Shown here one piece after another: positions 36,125 to 48,625 of a stretch of DNA of 64,000 nt. The stretch covers positions 722,468 through 786,467 of the forward strand of contig NMRA01000066.1 of NCBI GenBank assembly GCA_002633005.1. The letters are read 5' to 3'. A program made the translations under genes and the position numbers. Source of the stretch: Phoronis australis (Eukaryota; Phoronida; Phoronidae). Position 1 is the stretch's first letter. The number at the start of each line of letters is the position of its first letter. The notes under the pieces are model-generated. The model saw only the letters and a program-made list of their open reading frames with translations, was not told where the DNA came from and did not search any database.

Positions 36125-37723
36125 TGAGCTCAGAACCCAGTGCTGACTCCTGAAATTGATTGTAGAAATGGAATCCTATTTGTTGCTTGCATATTTTTGT
36201 GTCAGCTAGGACTAAATTACGTTGCTCTCATAACTTAATGATAGAGAAAGTTTGACCTACCCCTGAAGATCGGTGGTATCTTGTGTGCTGTCTCTGTAAG
36301 TCGCATATTGAGTATGGATACCCTGATTTTGTTTGTGTTCGAACTGCAGTGTCAGAGCAACATTTATACCTGAGTAGTGCAGACGTGAACCAACTAAGTA
36401 AAAATATAAAAGTTCATGAAAACTTCGAAATCAAAGGCTCAAATTAACCTCTTTTATGTTCACGCCAATGTCCTCAGGGGAAAGGTTCTCAGTGCCGTTT
36501 TGTAATGTATCCTACAAGTGGCCCAATGTTTTAGATAATCAGGCTGAAAATGTAATGTCCAAGAACACCAAACGTATTATACAGTACAATCAAAACCAAC
36601 CCATGCCAAAATTGCCTGATCACCACAGGAAAAACATAATGTTGGAATTGGAAAACGTCTGCGACAAGTTACAAAACAATTCGATAAATTCATCATGTAA
36701 GCTGTAATCAATTCTTCTCCGACTCTTTGCCAAGACTGTGGCATGCAGTAAAACAGGAATGTGCTAGAATTAAATTCTGGCATTTTAAGTTGAACTATGA
36801 CTTATTTGAAGGGCCACGACCAGAAATTAGAGCGGCACCTCCGCGGAAATTTCTTCGACTTAAACGAAAATCGTACTGGATATACGGTGCTTATGCAAGC
36901 GTTACGCTACTGGATAAGACAAAGGAATTATTGTTATTTCTCAAAACTTCCGCACAAACTTTTACACTTGGCACAATATCACTGATGTTCCATCGCAAAA
37001 CCAAAGGCAAAAAACAAATAGATAATGGATTATCCAACATACATGTAATGTTTTTCCCCAATCGTGACTAAATGTATGGAAGTTAAATGGAAAATCGTAA
37101 AAACTTGAACAGCTCCGCATAATGGGTGGCTGTTAAAATTCCTAGTTCGTGCTAACTATCAAAAAAATTCTGCTTAAATAAGTGTATTTATTCTGGTTCT
37201 CACGCAAGACCCCTAGTCTAAAGACACCCTGAACTGTTTTGAACTACTCTCAAGCAAACGGGGGCTTAATTCCTTAACACCACCAACTGAATACAGGAGT
37301 CTTGTAGATTTGGTAAAACCTCAGCTGCCAAACTATCACACCATGGAACTGAAACAACACTCATAAGGGTAGGCAGGTTCGCATTGCATCACTAGTGAAA
37401 ACAGTTTATTATTGAAAAAAACTTTTAATGTTAGCAAAATGACATAGGCAGGAATTTGAGGGGTGAGGCTTTGTTCTTCGGATCCTTTCGGGCGGGGCCC
37501 TCTATATTAACAAAGAAAGTTCCCCTCTTTTGACCCCTTCGCGCGGGGCTACGCTCTCCTCCCATTTACAGATGATATTTGAGATAATTTACGTCACCTA
37601 GTTGCCATAATTACTGTTTTGTGTGTTTTTGGCGTCTCTAGTTTCCATCTATCAACCAAACCAATCATATGAAGATTGTTAAAATTGTCACAGATGTTCT
37701 TCCAGTGAAGATTGCGGCTAACG
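36125..37723. other. unassigned open frames, no gene called
   Basis: Plus-strand frames at 36456-36707 and 36727-37071 (84 and 115 codons, separated by a stop and a frame change) may be parts of one decayed transposon protein, but no catalytic motif was recognised. The remainder is AT-rich. Confidence 0.3.
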
Positions 37724-37814
37724 ATGAATTTTCGACGACTAAAAGTTTTGTGGGGACTCCTAGTGGTACTTGTGTTTGTTTTTGCCTCCATGGCTGTATT
37801 TACTATACGCTCTG
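37724..37814 (+). CDS. candidate first exon of a type II membrane or secreted protein
   Basis: ATG opens MNFRRLKVLWGLLVVLVFVF, followed by ASMAVFTIRS and a donor TCTG|GTGAAT. A short Arg/Lys-rich cytoplasmic start before a 20-residue hydrophobic helix, cut by a donor soon after, is the layout of Golgi glycosyltransferase and sulfotransferase first exons. No matching second exon was found downstream, so identity stays open. Without splicing it would be a 34-residue peptide. Confidence 0.35.
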
Positions 37815-40171
37815 GTGAATTAACTTAGCCAGTGTATTTATATGAAATTGACAACGGTCGACGACGACTTTAGAACTGATTGGACTATTGGCATGGCAAT
37901 TTTAGTTTTTGGGTTGACCTCTGTATCGCACACCGACGACATTTTGAAGGATCTGATTACCACTGTGCCCCTTAGTGGCATTTTTCGTTGTCCTCTGTAT
38001 CTTTGAAGCTCCTTGGCAATTAGATTTCTAATTAAGAGGTGACAGGTTCCTGTTTTAGGATAGATTCGATGATAGCAGTTGTTTTTATGATCACGAAATT
38101 TTGCAGGTAGCATTCTATTAAGAAAAAACGCCTTCTCATTTCTGCGCGGATTTGACGTATTATGTTCGAATTAGTGCCATCCATTTTAAACTGCTTGAAG
38201 GACATTATTAGTATTTGGGATGTGTTCCTGATCAGCAGACCGAGGCTGACTTTGGTTTTCGGACTTGTTCAACTACTCTGCCCCACCGTGACAATTTTAT
38301 TGGCGCCCACGACTATATCTCCCGTACCCTTTGCAAGATCTTTCTGAAATGTAGCAGATGTGTTCCTATGGAGCTGCCAATAGATAACTGCCAGTTTTAT
38401 ACCAATCCAGTTACAGCTGCGCTGCCTAGTGTACAGTTTATTTTTCTACACTTGCATATGTTACTTCAGAGTTCCTTTATACATTTTTATTATAAGAACG
38501 ACAGCAGGTTTCTTTTTGTGGTGTGTCAGAGATTGACTGTGGGTTTGTTTAAAAGGTAGCTATGCTTTGAGATTGTGCGTAGTTGGACAGAAAATAATTA
38601 AATCCAGTAATTAATTTATTGTATGATAACCACTAATTAGACAAGTGAACCCTGCTGTTAATTAAGTAATAAATTACAAAGAAGAGTTATTAAGCTAGCG
38701 TCCTCTTTAAAGATTACTTCAATCAATCAATCAAAATAATCAAATGTCTTATCTGCTATCCAAGCTGTAGGACTCTCCACTTGTTGAATGACAGTCCTGT
38801 TGGTGAATCTTCGAACACTGTACTTGCTGGTCACAGTCTCTGGTGACGCAACACTTGCAGGCAGTTTCTTCTAATCACGATTCTTCTTGCTGGTCACAAT
38901 CTCTGGTGATGACACACTTCAGGCAGTATCTTACTACCCACGATGCAGTGACAAGGTCTTACTTAACTTCCTGTTTTTTAACATTTGTCGTTGGCAAGAT
39001 CCTCTTTAGAATCTTCCACGAGATGGCTCTGTTGTACAATTTCCTCTGTACACTGTAGCAAGTTTTTTTGCTTCAACTACTATAGCTTTCCTCAATATTG
39101 AACTGCTAATTTTCGGGAAGAATTGGAATATGCTATCTAAAACTTTCAAAGTGAGAATTTGAAAAACATTATTGTTTCCCTCGTTGATTACCACCATATT
39201 GATGACGGTCAATTTCGCCCCTGATTGCTCAAAATAATCAGAAGCAGAAACTGAGAGGTTTGTTTGAAGATAAAGGCAGATTTTAATTAGTCAACCGGTC
39301 GAGTTGCCCTTACTCCATCGGAGATTGTGTCAACGTATTATTCTCTTTATGTCTAACTCTAGAGAAACCCCCAAAAACGTTCCTACCCAAAGACCTCCTA
39401 GTTTATTCTCATTGAATGTGTTGAAAAAAAGTTTGGCAATTTCTGAGAGCACCTAAAGTATGAAATCAAAAAAATATTCAACATGACTCGTCACAAAGTT
39501 GGCTGAAACTTTTATTATCAGTCGATTCGTACCCACCTCAAACGACACCAACCACCAAAATACACTCATTAACTTTTCCGTCTATTTTTTATACACCCAT
39601 AAAAATTTTACTTGAAACGTGCAAACATTTTAGGATAACAATGACCTCTTTTGGCAAGAGCACAACACCCTGTAGATTATTGACTGACATGCAATTCTGT
39701 GTAGGCAAGTATAATATGCATAGATGAGCCAAAAGTATAATTTTCTTCACTTTTTCATTGAAAATGTTCAAATTCAGCACGTTGAAAATTCGCAAAAATT
39801 CTCAATTTTTGAAAAGAAAATACTTACATTCTAAAATGTCGGTCCTAAAGATCAAACATGTTTCTGGACCTTAAGGTCAGGTATATTCAGAGAAAAAAGA
39901 TTACTGACAGCTTTTTTACTGAAATGATTGTCAAAAATCCATTTTCCAAGATCAGCGTGAAAATGAAAGCGAGGTCTGTATCAGAAAAATATAAAGTGAT
40001 TTAGTGCATATCTAGGGGTAGACCAAGCCCCTATAAGGTTTCAGGAAAGTATGTGACGGTCGTTGTAGAACTACCCGTAGGTGCTCCCAGAAATTGCTAC
40101 TGTTAAGTTAAAATTTGCTGGATGTAATCCTGAACTTTCTCAAAAGTTTGAAACCCAAGTGTCCAGTAAAA
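37815..40171. other. no gene recognised
   Basis: A minus-strand frame at 37838-38113 and a plus-strand frame at 38215-38559 lack domains. The latter is cysteine-containing but shows no family signature. Otherwise AT-rich. Confidence 0.35.
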
Positions 40172-40205
40172 AAAAATGTCATGTCTTAAAAGACATGACA
40201 TTTTT
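40172..40205. repeat. perfect 16-bp inverted repeat
   Basis: AAAAATGTCATGTCTT and its exact complement AAGACATGACATTTTT separated by two bases. It would form a hairpin or cruciform. No terminator context. Confidence 0.85.
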
Positions 40206-41616
40206 GTCTCTTATTGGATATTGACAAGTGAAGAAATCTGTTGGGGGAGGAACAAATTTGATGATTGACACTTTGCTTGCACCGTGCAATTTTGATTGTT
40301 TTCCATTTTGTACTATATACGACAGCTTTTCCGCGATACAGGTTTTATTCCAAGCTAAATTAATAAATTTCGATTTGTCCGTTTCATACATTATTGAATC
40401 CTTAATTCAAAAGAATTACTTATAAATAAGATATAACTCGCTTTAAATAGCACGTGTCAGACAATTTCATAAAAATCACATGAATTATTCGTATTCAGCC
40501 TTAAGAGTGTCTCTATGGGCGTTACCCGTTTTGGGTACTGGCAACAGGCAACTGTTTCATCACCTGCGTCTGTATGTACATGTATAATCTCTGCCCCACT
40601 CTCTAAAACTGTTGTTAACGCTCGATAGACGAAGTGGTGTATGTATATGTCAGCCAGCATTATGGTCACTAAAATGTTGATCATCATTATTTTTCTGGAT
40701 GGAGTCAATTTTTAAATTACACTTAAAAGTGTAATTAAGTTATGATAATCATTCGTTTAAAAAGTGTAGAATACGCAATATTCAGTTGGACCTTATTTAA
40801 GACTAAAGTAAGAAAGCCCATTAGAGATATTTGTTCACACGTCCAAGATCTATCCTTAAACGTATATTCCATTGCCAAAACGGTGCAGTCTGGCTTGTAC
40901 AAGTACTTGATTGACAATCACTTTCAACACTACAAAAAACGTCCTCCAGATTTATCTCCTCTTTCACGAAATAGATGCCATTAAACCATTTGTACAGTGT
41001 ATGTTTTTTACTTGGAAGTCCTTATGTATGAGTCCCTTATCCCGTTATGCGTTTTCTCCTATTGCATGAGATCTGCCTGTTTTTGATGATAGAAATTTGT
41101 TTTTTGGTATGCAAGAACGTGTCACTTTTTTCGTGACCATTTGCAGGCCTTTAAGAAAAACATTAAAAAGTCATTAAGTGTATAAACTTAAGATTGGTAA
41201 TTTTTGTATCAGAGCCACACCCTGATCACATACACGAATTTTAAGGTGATTCTGAAATAAGACACGTGTGATGTTTTGATTTCTTTCGATTTTCTTTTGG
41301 GGTGGGTCAATTAAGAGCTGCAACCAGGTTTAACACTGGTGAAGATGCAGACTTGCGCTATACGCATGTGATAAACCTTGCAGCAGAAAGACGCCGCAGT
41401 ATGCATCACCACTTTTAGCTCGAACATATGAAATTTTCAGGTTTACACCGACATGGACACAAACTTAGACTGCTACGTTTTGCAAGGTGTCCTTCGGACT
41501 ACTAAGAATACGACTGATCGAGCTTGGCGACATCTTCGTAAACTTTACGGGCACGGCTGTGTTCCCCCTAAATCGGGGCTAAGTATGCACGTTAAGGTGT
41601 GCTCGTGCGTTGGGCA
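40206..41616. other. no confident gene
   Basis: A minus-strand frame starting at 40708 (MTPSRKIMMINILVTIML...) has a hydrophobic start and a possible donor GCAG|GTGATG after 40564, but nothing supports it further. No other feature. Confidence 0.3.
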
Positions 41617-42108
41617 CTGATACGCCGTAAAATGTAAAAATTTCGTATAACGTAACAACTGTTATATTTTACGTCATTGTTACATTTTACGTTGATAAGC
41701 CTTTCCTAAAATGTAACAAGTTGTTACATTTTACGTAGTTGTAACACTTCACGTCGAACGCCCATGCGAGAAATGTACCATTGTTACATTTTACGAAACC
41801 CACGTCATATAGCAAAAAATGACCAAAATCCCGAACAAGTGTTATCTGACACGGCCGATGGCTACTTGAGTATTTTAGACGAGGAGTGACGCCCGAAAAA
41901 TTTGAATACGTACCCGTTTAGAGAGTGGGCTCGAACAAAAAATGACCCATTCAGAGACTAATTTGGGTAAAAATTTACATTTTCACAAACTTCTGTTTCA
42001 GACATTCAGTAAAGCCACCTTTTAGATATAGTTTTATCGAAAATGGCACCATTTTAGAGAGTATTTTGTTCTGTGAATAAACACCCTTTTCGGCCATGGT
42101 CCGCCCTA

Positions 42109-42216
42109 AAATTATCCCAGATGCCATTTGGCAGTTGGGGGTGCGAATAGTTGACGAGTGAAATCCTGGCTAATACTCTGCCCTACCCCCAACTTAGAAT
42201 CCTGGATCTGCCCCTG
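42109..42216 (+). mobile_element. hAT-like MITE fragment
   Basis: Same family and orientation as 61403-61552, sharing CATTTGGCAGTT, AATCCTGGCTAATAC and TCCTGGATCTGCCCCTG. The left end is degraded. Confidence 0.65.
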
Positions 42217-42239
42217 GACACGACATGAATTTGGCTACC

Positions 42240-42365
42240 TATTATAATTTTTATTAGTATTGCATTAACATCACTATTGTTACTACTATTAATACTATTA
42301 CTACTATCACTAGTATTACTGGTTTTCGTTTTAGTTATCGTTATCATTATTGTTATTAATATTTT
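42240..42365. repeat. degenerate (ATT/ACT) trinucleotide microsatellite
   Basis: Interrupted run of ATTACTATT-like triplets merging into an A/T-rich stretch. Simple-sequence DNA within the 2.8-kb element. Confidence 0.75.
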
Positions 42366-44400
42366 TAAATTTATTTATTGAGGACACAATAGATGTTTAG
42401 CAAAGTGCTAATACATCGTAATCCTTAAAGATTTTAAAATCATGTCATTTATGCTTCAATGTTTTCATCGGGCTTTCCATAGTGGGCGTCGAGTTATGTT
42501 CCAAAAGAATTTTAAAGGGGCTCCTATGTTTAGCTTTAACGACATTGTGAGGAAAGTCTTGACAGCTGTGGATGCAGAATAGGTCTACTTTTTGGAAGCG
42601 AACAGGCTGAGATTTAAAATCTTGTTTAGGAGTGCACCAACTTCAAAAATTGGTTATTTCTAAACTATCGGCAAGCACTGTATTATTTGTAAATATAACT
42701 ACTTCCATATGTGGTTTGCCACGAAGAAATAAATTCAGATCGCAATATTGTTACTGGCGTGTTGAAAACATTCCTTGTCAAAGAACTGGGGATCGTTCCA
42801 CGATGACGTGTACATGTAAGTTGAAAAATTGTGTTAAGTTAAACTCTGGAGGCAAACATTTTTCAAGAACTAACGACTACTCGGCTGCGGTCACAGGGTC
42901 ATTAGAATAGCGGGTTACGGACATACAAAACACGCAATCATTTTATGTGGAATGGGTCCCCAAATATTCTTAGAAAAGCCTAATAAGTAAGCACAATAAT
43001 TTGAATAAGGTTTTATTGAAAGTGGATTGCATGGAACAAAAACTGCCAACGTAGAAGTCAGAGATTTTTAATTTGAACATTTATTGCAATGCATCAAAAG
43101 GATTAATATACCAAATTCCCTTATCTGCGAGCTGCAACGCAAAAAAGTGGCGCCTCATGAGTCACGTGACTTCACGTCCATTAATAATAGAATATCCAAT
43201 CTTTGTCCTTATTTATATATACTTCGAACTAACGACCAATGACTAAATAGCAATTTAATTCAAATTTTATCCTAAGAGATAATGGAAAGAGAAAGTGCAT
43301 GTTTTTAGTCCGAAAGGCCGACAGTCAGCTTTTTAGACTATTGCCCCTTTAAACTATCGACCTAGACCAGGTTTGAGCAAAATGATCATGTCCCATCAGA
43401 GGGCAAAATATTTTCTATTTCCCCAGCTAGGCATCCCATTTTTACGTATACACGTCACGATTTGACATGTTGTTACCACCACTATTTCAAACAAGATTGA
43501 CATCATAGGAACAATGATATTTCTTACGTCATTATGCCGCCACTTTTTTAAGCTAATGGCACGCCCTTCTCAAAGGCGATATTTTGCTGTTGCTTTGGCA
43601 AAATCTGTCAACCTGCCGGCAAACAAATGCGTGCTTTTATTTCCTTCCACGGCAACGTCTTTAAGAAATTGTCATTAGTATCTAAGGTAATAGAAAGCAC
43701 CCGCCTGCAACAGAAACTTTGGTTTTTTTGTTAATTTTGTGTGAAGCAGGGCAATTACTGCATTAGTGATGACTCCAAGGCCGAAATAAGCCAAACTATC
43801 GTGGACTAAAACTGATGTCTTTTTCCTTGAAATAGGCTTCCGAAAATGAATTCTCCATGAAAAATGTTGTTATTGTCATTCGCTCCCGAAGAAGTACGAT
43901 AAATATTAGCCAAATACGATGTCATTGTTGTTCTTACCAAGGGAAGTGTGTTTACTGTAAGGTCGGATACACAATTGGTTTAAGAGCGCTAACAAAAGAT
44001 TGCAAACTCATTTCGTGAGGAGTTAACTGTACGCTGTACATTTTTGACCATACCATAAAACTACTCATGTTAAAAAGTACATAGGGACACATGTGTAAAG
44101 TCTACCTGGCACTTTTGATAGAATTTCATTCACACAATCCGAGACAGAAGGCTTTAAGTGTGTCAACGGTTTTCCTCCGTGTGACAAATACCATGCAAAC
44201 TCATGAAATATGACATCGCTTTCGTAAAATGTAACAATGGTACATTTCCCGCATGTACATTCGACGTAAATTGTAACAATTTCATAAAATGTAACAACTT
44301 GTAACATTTTAGGAGAGGCCTAGCAAAGTAAAATGTAACATTAACATAAATGTAACAATTGCTACACTTTACGAAATTGTTACATTTTACGGTGTATCAG

Positions 44401-45040
44401 GTCACACTTATCTTAAAATATAAAAGGCTGGTCCATTTCATGATATCGTAGATCTACTACTGGGTCAATCAGCGTTTTTCTTTGCAAAGGGTTTCTAAAT
44501 GCCCTTGATCTATTTGTTGTTGCATTTTTTCGGAATGCAGGAATTGTCCAGTCAGTCTAAACTGGACCAGTATCCCCCCAGGTCTCCTGCTTACGTTGAC
44601 TTGATTTGGGGTCAATTTTCCAGATATCTACAACCAATTGTGTGAGGAGACGTTCTCGTCATTTAAGAAAATCTGACCTCTTTCTACCCAATTATTGATA
44701 ACATACTCACCAGTAAAAGTCTGCACTGGTTCTATTACTGTGTGTCGATTACACTCACTTTATCAAGGCTCCATGAAAGCGAGGCCTAAAATTACACCAG
44801 GTTTTGGAATACCAGGTTTGAGTCGTTAACCTGGTTTTGATAAAACACCTTGATGAAATCGACTGTTTCAACATGCATTTACATAAGCTTTAAGACACTT
44901 TGTAAGCTTCGCCAGCAACCCAGTAGCCAGAATATCCCAAGCTTGCAGGAAAACCAAATTCAGAAAGTGAAGGACATTGTGTCAGCGTAGGCAAGAGCAC
45001 TGGCGATGAGTTAGATGCAGTCTTGCTGGTTCCGGTGGAG
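44401..45040. other. no gene recognised; possible 3' region of the TLDc-like gene
   Basis: Downstream of the minus-strand TLDc-like exon. A second minus-strand frame (45129-44890) overlaps that exon and continues beyond its stop, ending YSGYWVAGEAYKVS. It may be an alternative continuation after a frame change. Confidence 0.3.
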
Positions 45041-45372
45041 CTACCCGGCGTGTGCCACAAGTCGTTGTCCTGTACAGTCACTTGTAGTGCAATATGCGGA
45101 AATAGTAAATACAAATGCATCTTGATCATTTGCTACATCCTCGGACCAGTTTTTATTGATGTATACACCATATAAATTGTCGTCGTCACCGCCTACTAAA
45201 ACAAGTAGTGTGTGATTTATTCCTTCGAAACCGTCTTCTACATTGCTTACCCTCACAGACATGTTAAAGTCTAAGTTGAAGTGCTTGTCAGGGAGCCATT
45301 CCCGTATCTTATCCAAAAGTTCCGCAGTCAATAAGCCATTTAGAGCTGAAGACGAGACAAGAGGAGTGTAAG
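45041..45372 (-). CDS. TLDc-domain-like exon, partial gene
   Basis: The minus-strand acceptor TATCATTTCAG precedes a phase-1 frame of 109 codons ending in TAG. The exon begins YTPLVSSSALNGLLTAELLD, then KIREWLPD. The middle has THTLLVLVGG-type and LYGVYINKNW segments, and the end is DQDAFVFTISAYC. The order (S-x-L-L, a helix ending in W-L-P, T-L-L-V, G-x-Y-x-x-x-x-W, D-x-x-A-F-V-F-T-I) fits the N-terminal half of TLDc domains, found in OXR1, TLDC2 and many invertebrate proteins. The second half, with the GPxFG-type motif, was not found, so either a downstream exon follows a weak donor (ACAA|GTGACT) or the gene is truncated. A possible preceding exon (about 45432-45533, ending GTEECIS) has matching phase but would need a 67-base intron. 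Confidence 0.5.
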
Positions 45373-48300
45373 CTGAAATGATAAAACTCGCTATGTATTC
45401 AAAAATGTATATATTTCCTCATAGAAAGTTTTTGCATACGGCTGATGCATTCCTCAGTGCCCAACAGGTTGTGTGGCGCATGGTACGGTTCTTTGTCACC
45501 ACACTCATCACGTTTGAAGGCATAGTGCTGTTGGTGGATCCAGACAGATTACCATACTATCCTCTTGATATATACATGTACGTTATGTGTGTTATTATAT
45601 CTAGATACGTGGTATGCAAGCCAATTTAAACTCGGGCGAAGAATCTATCATACAAATCGAGTGAAGTATTTTAAGACGCGCATTTAAACAAATCTTCGTT
45701 GACGTCACATATCCGGTTAACAGCACAGCGCCACCTGAAGTTTTTCTCACTTGTGCGATGTTTGGCAAAAAATAACTTAAAAACAAATTTGACTTATGAA
45801 TGTAATTTTCTTTAATAAACTAAGGAACATAAATAGGTTGTTTCGGCCATGCCTAAAATTCATTTTCCCCTTTCTACGAGGGCTTTAATACAGCACGGCT
45901 AGGACCCGGAGATTATGATTTCCGTGTTTGGCGTAGTAATATGTTTACTATAGCAACACCTCATCCATAGCCAGTTGGCAAAATGAAGTCGCAGGATCGT
46001 TTAGCTTTAGCTGTTTTCGCCTAGATTTTCACCAAGTTTGTTGAACTTTAAATTTTAGACGGTATATGACGGTATTATGATTTGTGCTACAGTATATTTG
46101 GTTCAGTTGTCATTTGTCAGGTGTTTTTCAATTATTGAATATAGTGGCACTAACGCCAGTAGGTGAAACATGAATCAATAACAACTCGAGGTACAACAAC
46201 TACCGAAATTTTTATGTTCTTAGCCCACCAAATACCGTAATCTTTACAGCTTTCCCAGGGTTATTTTCTCTAGAGATGATAACGGTTACCTTATCTAGAG
46301 AAAATACCGAAAAGTGGTTTTGGCGTATTTCAATAAGTGATAACATACCTGTGTATGATAAAACTAGATCCCTCATAAATGATATCAGCCGATCACATGA
46401 TTATCTGTAACTGCATGGTCAGTAATTACACAATTGTTTACGTCATTTGTGATTTTTGGGAGGGAGAATCTGATGTTTAAAAACGGAATTAGGAATTTGT
46501 CTGAAACCGTAAATGAACAAAATAGATACGGGAACCCCATGCAGTTACCGATGAATAAGAATATGAAACAGAAAGTAAACGGCCAGCGTCCATACTAAAA
46601 TATATCAAAATATTCCCTACGTTTCTGCTGCTTGTTGTGTATCACTGTCGTACTTTATTTACATATTTCTATTCTGTTCTGTGAAGTATCCAATAAATAT
46701 ATATCACCTTACAATTCGCAACGCCACCTGATAAGCACTGAGGAAGGTAGGTATGTCGAAATGTTTTGTGGAGTAACTAAGCAATTCCTAGATAGAAAAA
46801 TAATTTCATCATGTAAGTTATACTTTACCAACATAGTGGAATCGTTTATATAGGTAAGAGCGTGGAATCGGAACTTGCAGGCCCGCAGTCTCAGTCAAAC
46901 TCTCTGCTGGCGTAGCTAAACCACAGTTAATCTATGGGAAAATATAGCACCCCTATTAGACTGGTAAAATTACCCGCCTTGTCTTCAGTGAGTAACTGGC
47001 AGAATTGGCAATCTGTAATAAAAACACCAAAACAAAACGGATGTAACTGTCATTCCACGAGAATACCAATAGGTCGACTCTAGGGCCACCGACTCAGATC
47101 TTGAAAAAATTGTGTGTTCTGTACATCCTGGTGGGATATGTTCAAAATGCTTATTTGAAAATTTTGGGCCATTATTTTTAAGTTAGAGCATCCCGATTAT
47201 TTTGGCCCAAAATAGCTCACTTTTTGGTTCAAACGGTTCATTCGATGAAGTTGTTTTAAAACGGCTTCAAGTAACGGGAAAGAAAAAAATATTTACACTG
47301 CTCATGCAGAACTTGAAGCTCTCTATCAGAAGACAGTCTTTGACTTTTCAAAGGGGTTTCTGCTAACCTTCAATGATGTGTCAAATTTCGGGAAATCTTG
47401 TCACATTTTGTCTTGGATTTTTAGCCATTTCTGAGGTGCTCTGAGGCCAGTTTTCGCGGTGTTGGTGATTTCTAATGATATTTTTCATCTGACTAAGAAA
47501 ATTAAAAATACAAACATGGGCTTCTTTTGTGGTGCCTGTACATGTAGCTACATGTATATCTCATTAACCTCATGAAGGGGCTTCATTAATTTTTGCAAAT
47601 AAGTTTCTATGGTGATCAAATCAGTCGACGTCAACTTTTAGATAACGACATATTTAATAAATCCAAAGTACATGTAAACTTAGTCTGAGAAAAAAGAAAA
47701 TAAGAGAGCAGTCTATGGCTGCCACTTTAGCAAATACACACGATCATTGCAATAGATTCCCGTCAAATGTCCCGTCACACACACAAAATTTTTAGTCTTG
47801 AGATAACATTACCCTCGAGTTGTGTGAAAGAGAAAGTTAGCCTTAGTAGTACATGTACATCCAACGCAGACCAAGTTGGATTCGTAATAAATCGTGATTT
47901 ATACGCACAATACTGCCACCAACTCTCTTTAAAAGCGCCACTTATGACAAAAATTGCAACAACAGGGACCGCAACGTTTGCTCCGATTTATTGCAGTGGT
48001 CCGGTTTTTTTTAAATCAAGTAAACTGCACAGGCCATACACCCATCAAAGGTGCAAGATTCAAAAGGAGTCGGTGTGCAACTGTGCTTATACCAATGTAC
48101 TATTTTGTCGTTTTAAGGCATGAATTCAGATTTTAACCGTTAAGGAATCTGTAAATTTACTGTCGACAGGTTAAAGGGGCTTTGATAAGTCATGAACCGA
48201 TTCAGACTGAGCAATGTCCAGCTATACGCAATCCGTGAGCACGTTCAACTCGCATTACATACAACTACAAGGCATTTGTGTGATTTAAGCTCAAAAGTGT

Positions 48301-48540
48301 TATTTAGTTCCAATTCAAAATAACAAACGTGAAAAATTTACAGCAAACAATGTACATTCACCGTCGTTCAGAACAAGTCGTGCAGAACTTTAGGTTTCCT
48401 CAAAAATAGTACAAATTCGTTTAACCTTTGTTTTTGCAATCAATATCCGTATGTCGCAAACATATTTAAGTCTGGTGTGTTCAGCCAGCTGTTGGACACA
48501 TCACGTGACCTAATAAAATTAAATCTGAAAAATTTCTGAC
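45373..48540. other. no confident gene
   Basis: Apart from the possible upstream TLDc exon, open frames here (46632-46853 and 47767-48123) have no domain. CCTGATAAG...GTCGAAATG near 46728-46770 resembles decayed PLE termini. Confidence 0.3.
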
Positions 48541-48625
48541 GCAACCGGTACTCGAATCCTGGACTTTCAGCTATCCGTGCAGACGTTCTAATCTACTCAG
48601 CCATTGGGATGACCGGTGATGCGGC
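48541..48625 (-). repeat. tRNA-like sequence (SINE head or pseudo-tRNA)
   Basis: The minus strand has an A-box-like TGGCTGAGTAG and, 33 nt later, GGATTCGAGTACC, a B box with an extra base. The spacing fits a full tRNA, but the T-stem does not pair properly, so it is a decayed tRNA or SINE. Confidence 0.35.

Larger units (their letters stand above)
41617..44400. mobile_element. 2.8-kb element with about 190-bp terminal inverted repeats
   Basis: The left end CTGATACGCCGTAAAATGTAA and the right end CATTTTACGGTGTATCAG are inverse. The inverted similarity covers roughly 41617-41815 and 44220-44400. Each TIR is built from short direct and inverse repeats of GTAAAATGTAACAA. The interior has no recognisable transposase, so the copy is probably non-autonomous. 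It contains a hAT-like fragment and a microsatellite. No clear target duplication. Confidence 0.75.

Noticed and set aside
36456-37071. Two adjacent plus-strand frames suggesting a decayed transposon protein
   Set aside because: No RT, integrase or transposase motif could be read; left unassigned.
40564-40708. Hydrophobic-start minus-strand exon with a possible donor
   Set aside because: The hydrophobic stretch is interrupted by Asp and His and no second exon was found.
46700-46790. CTGATAAG...GTCGAAATG resembling a PLE hammerhead
   Set aside because: The core boxes are altered and no stem II pairs well; at best a remote PLE relic.
47767-48123. 118-codon plus-strand frame with several cysteines
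   Set aside because: Cysteine spacing matches no family and the opposite strand looks equally coding.
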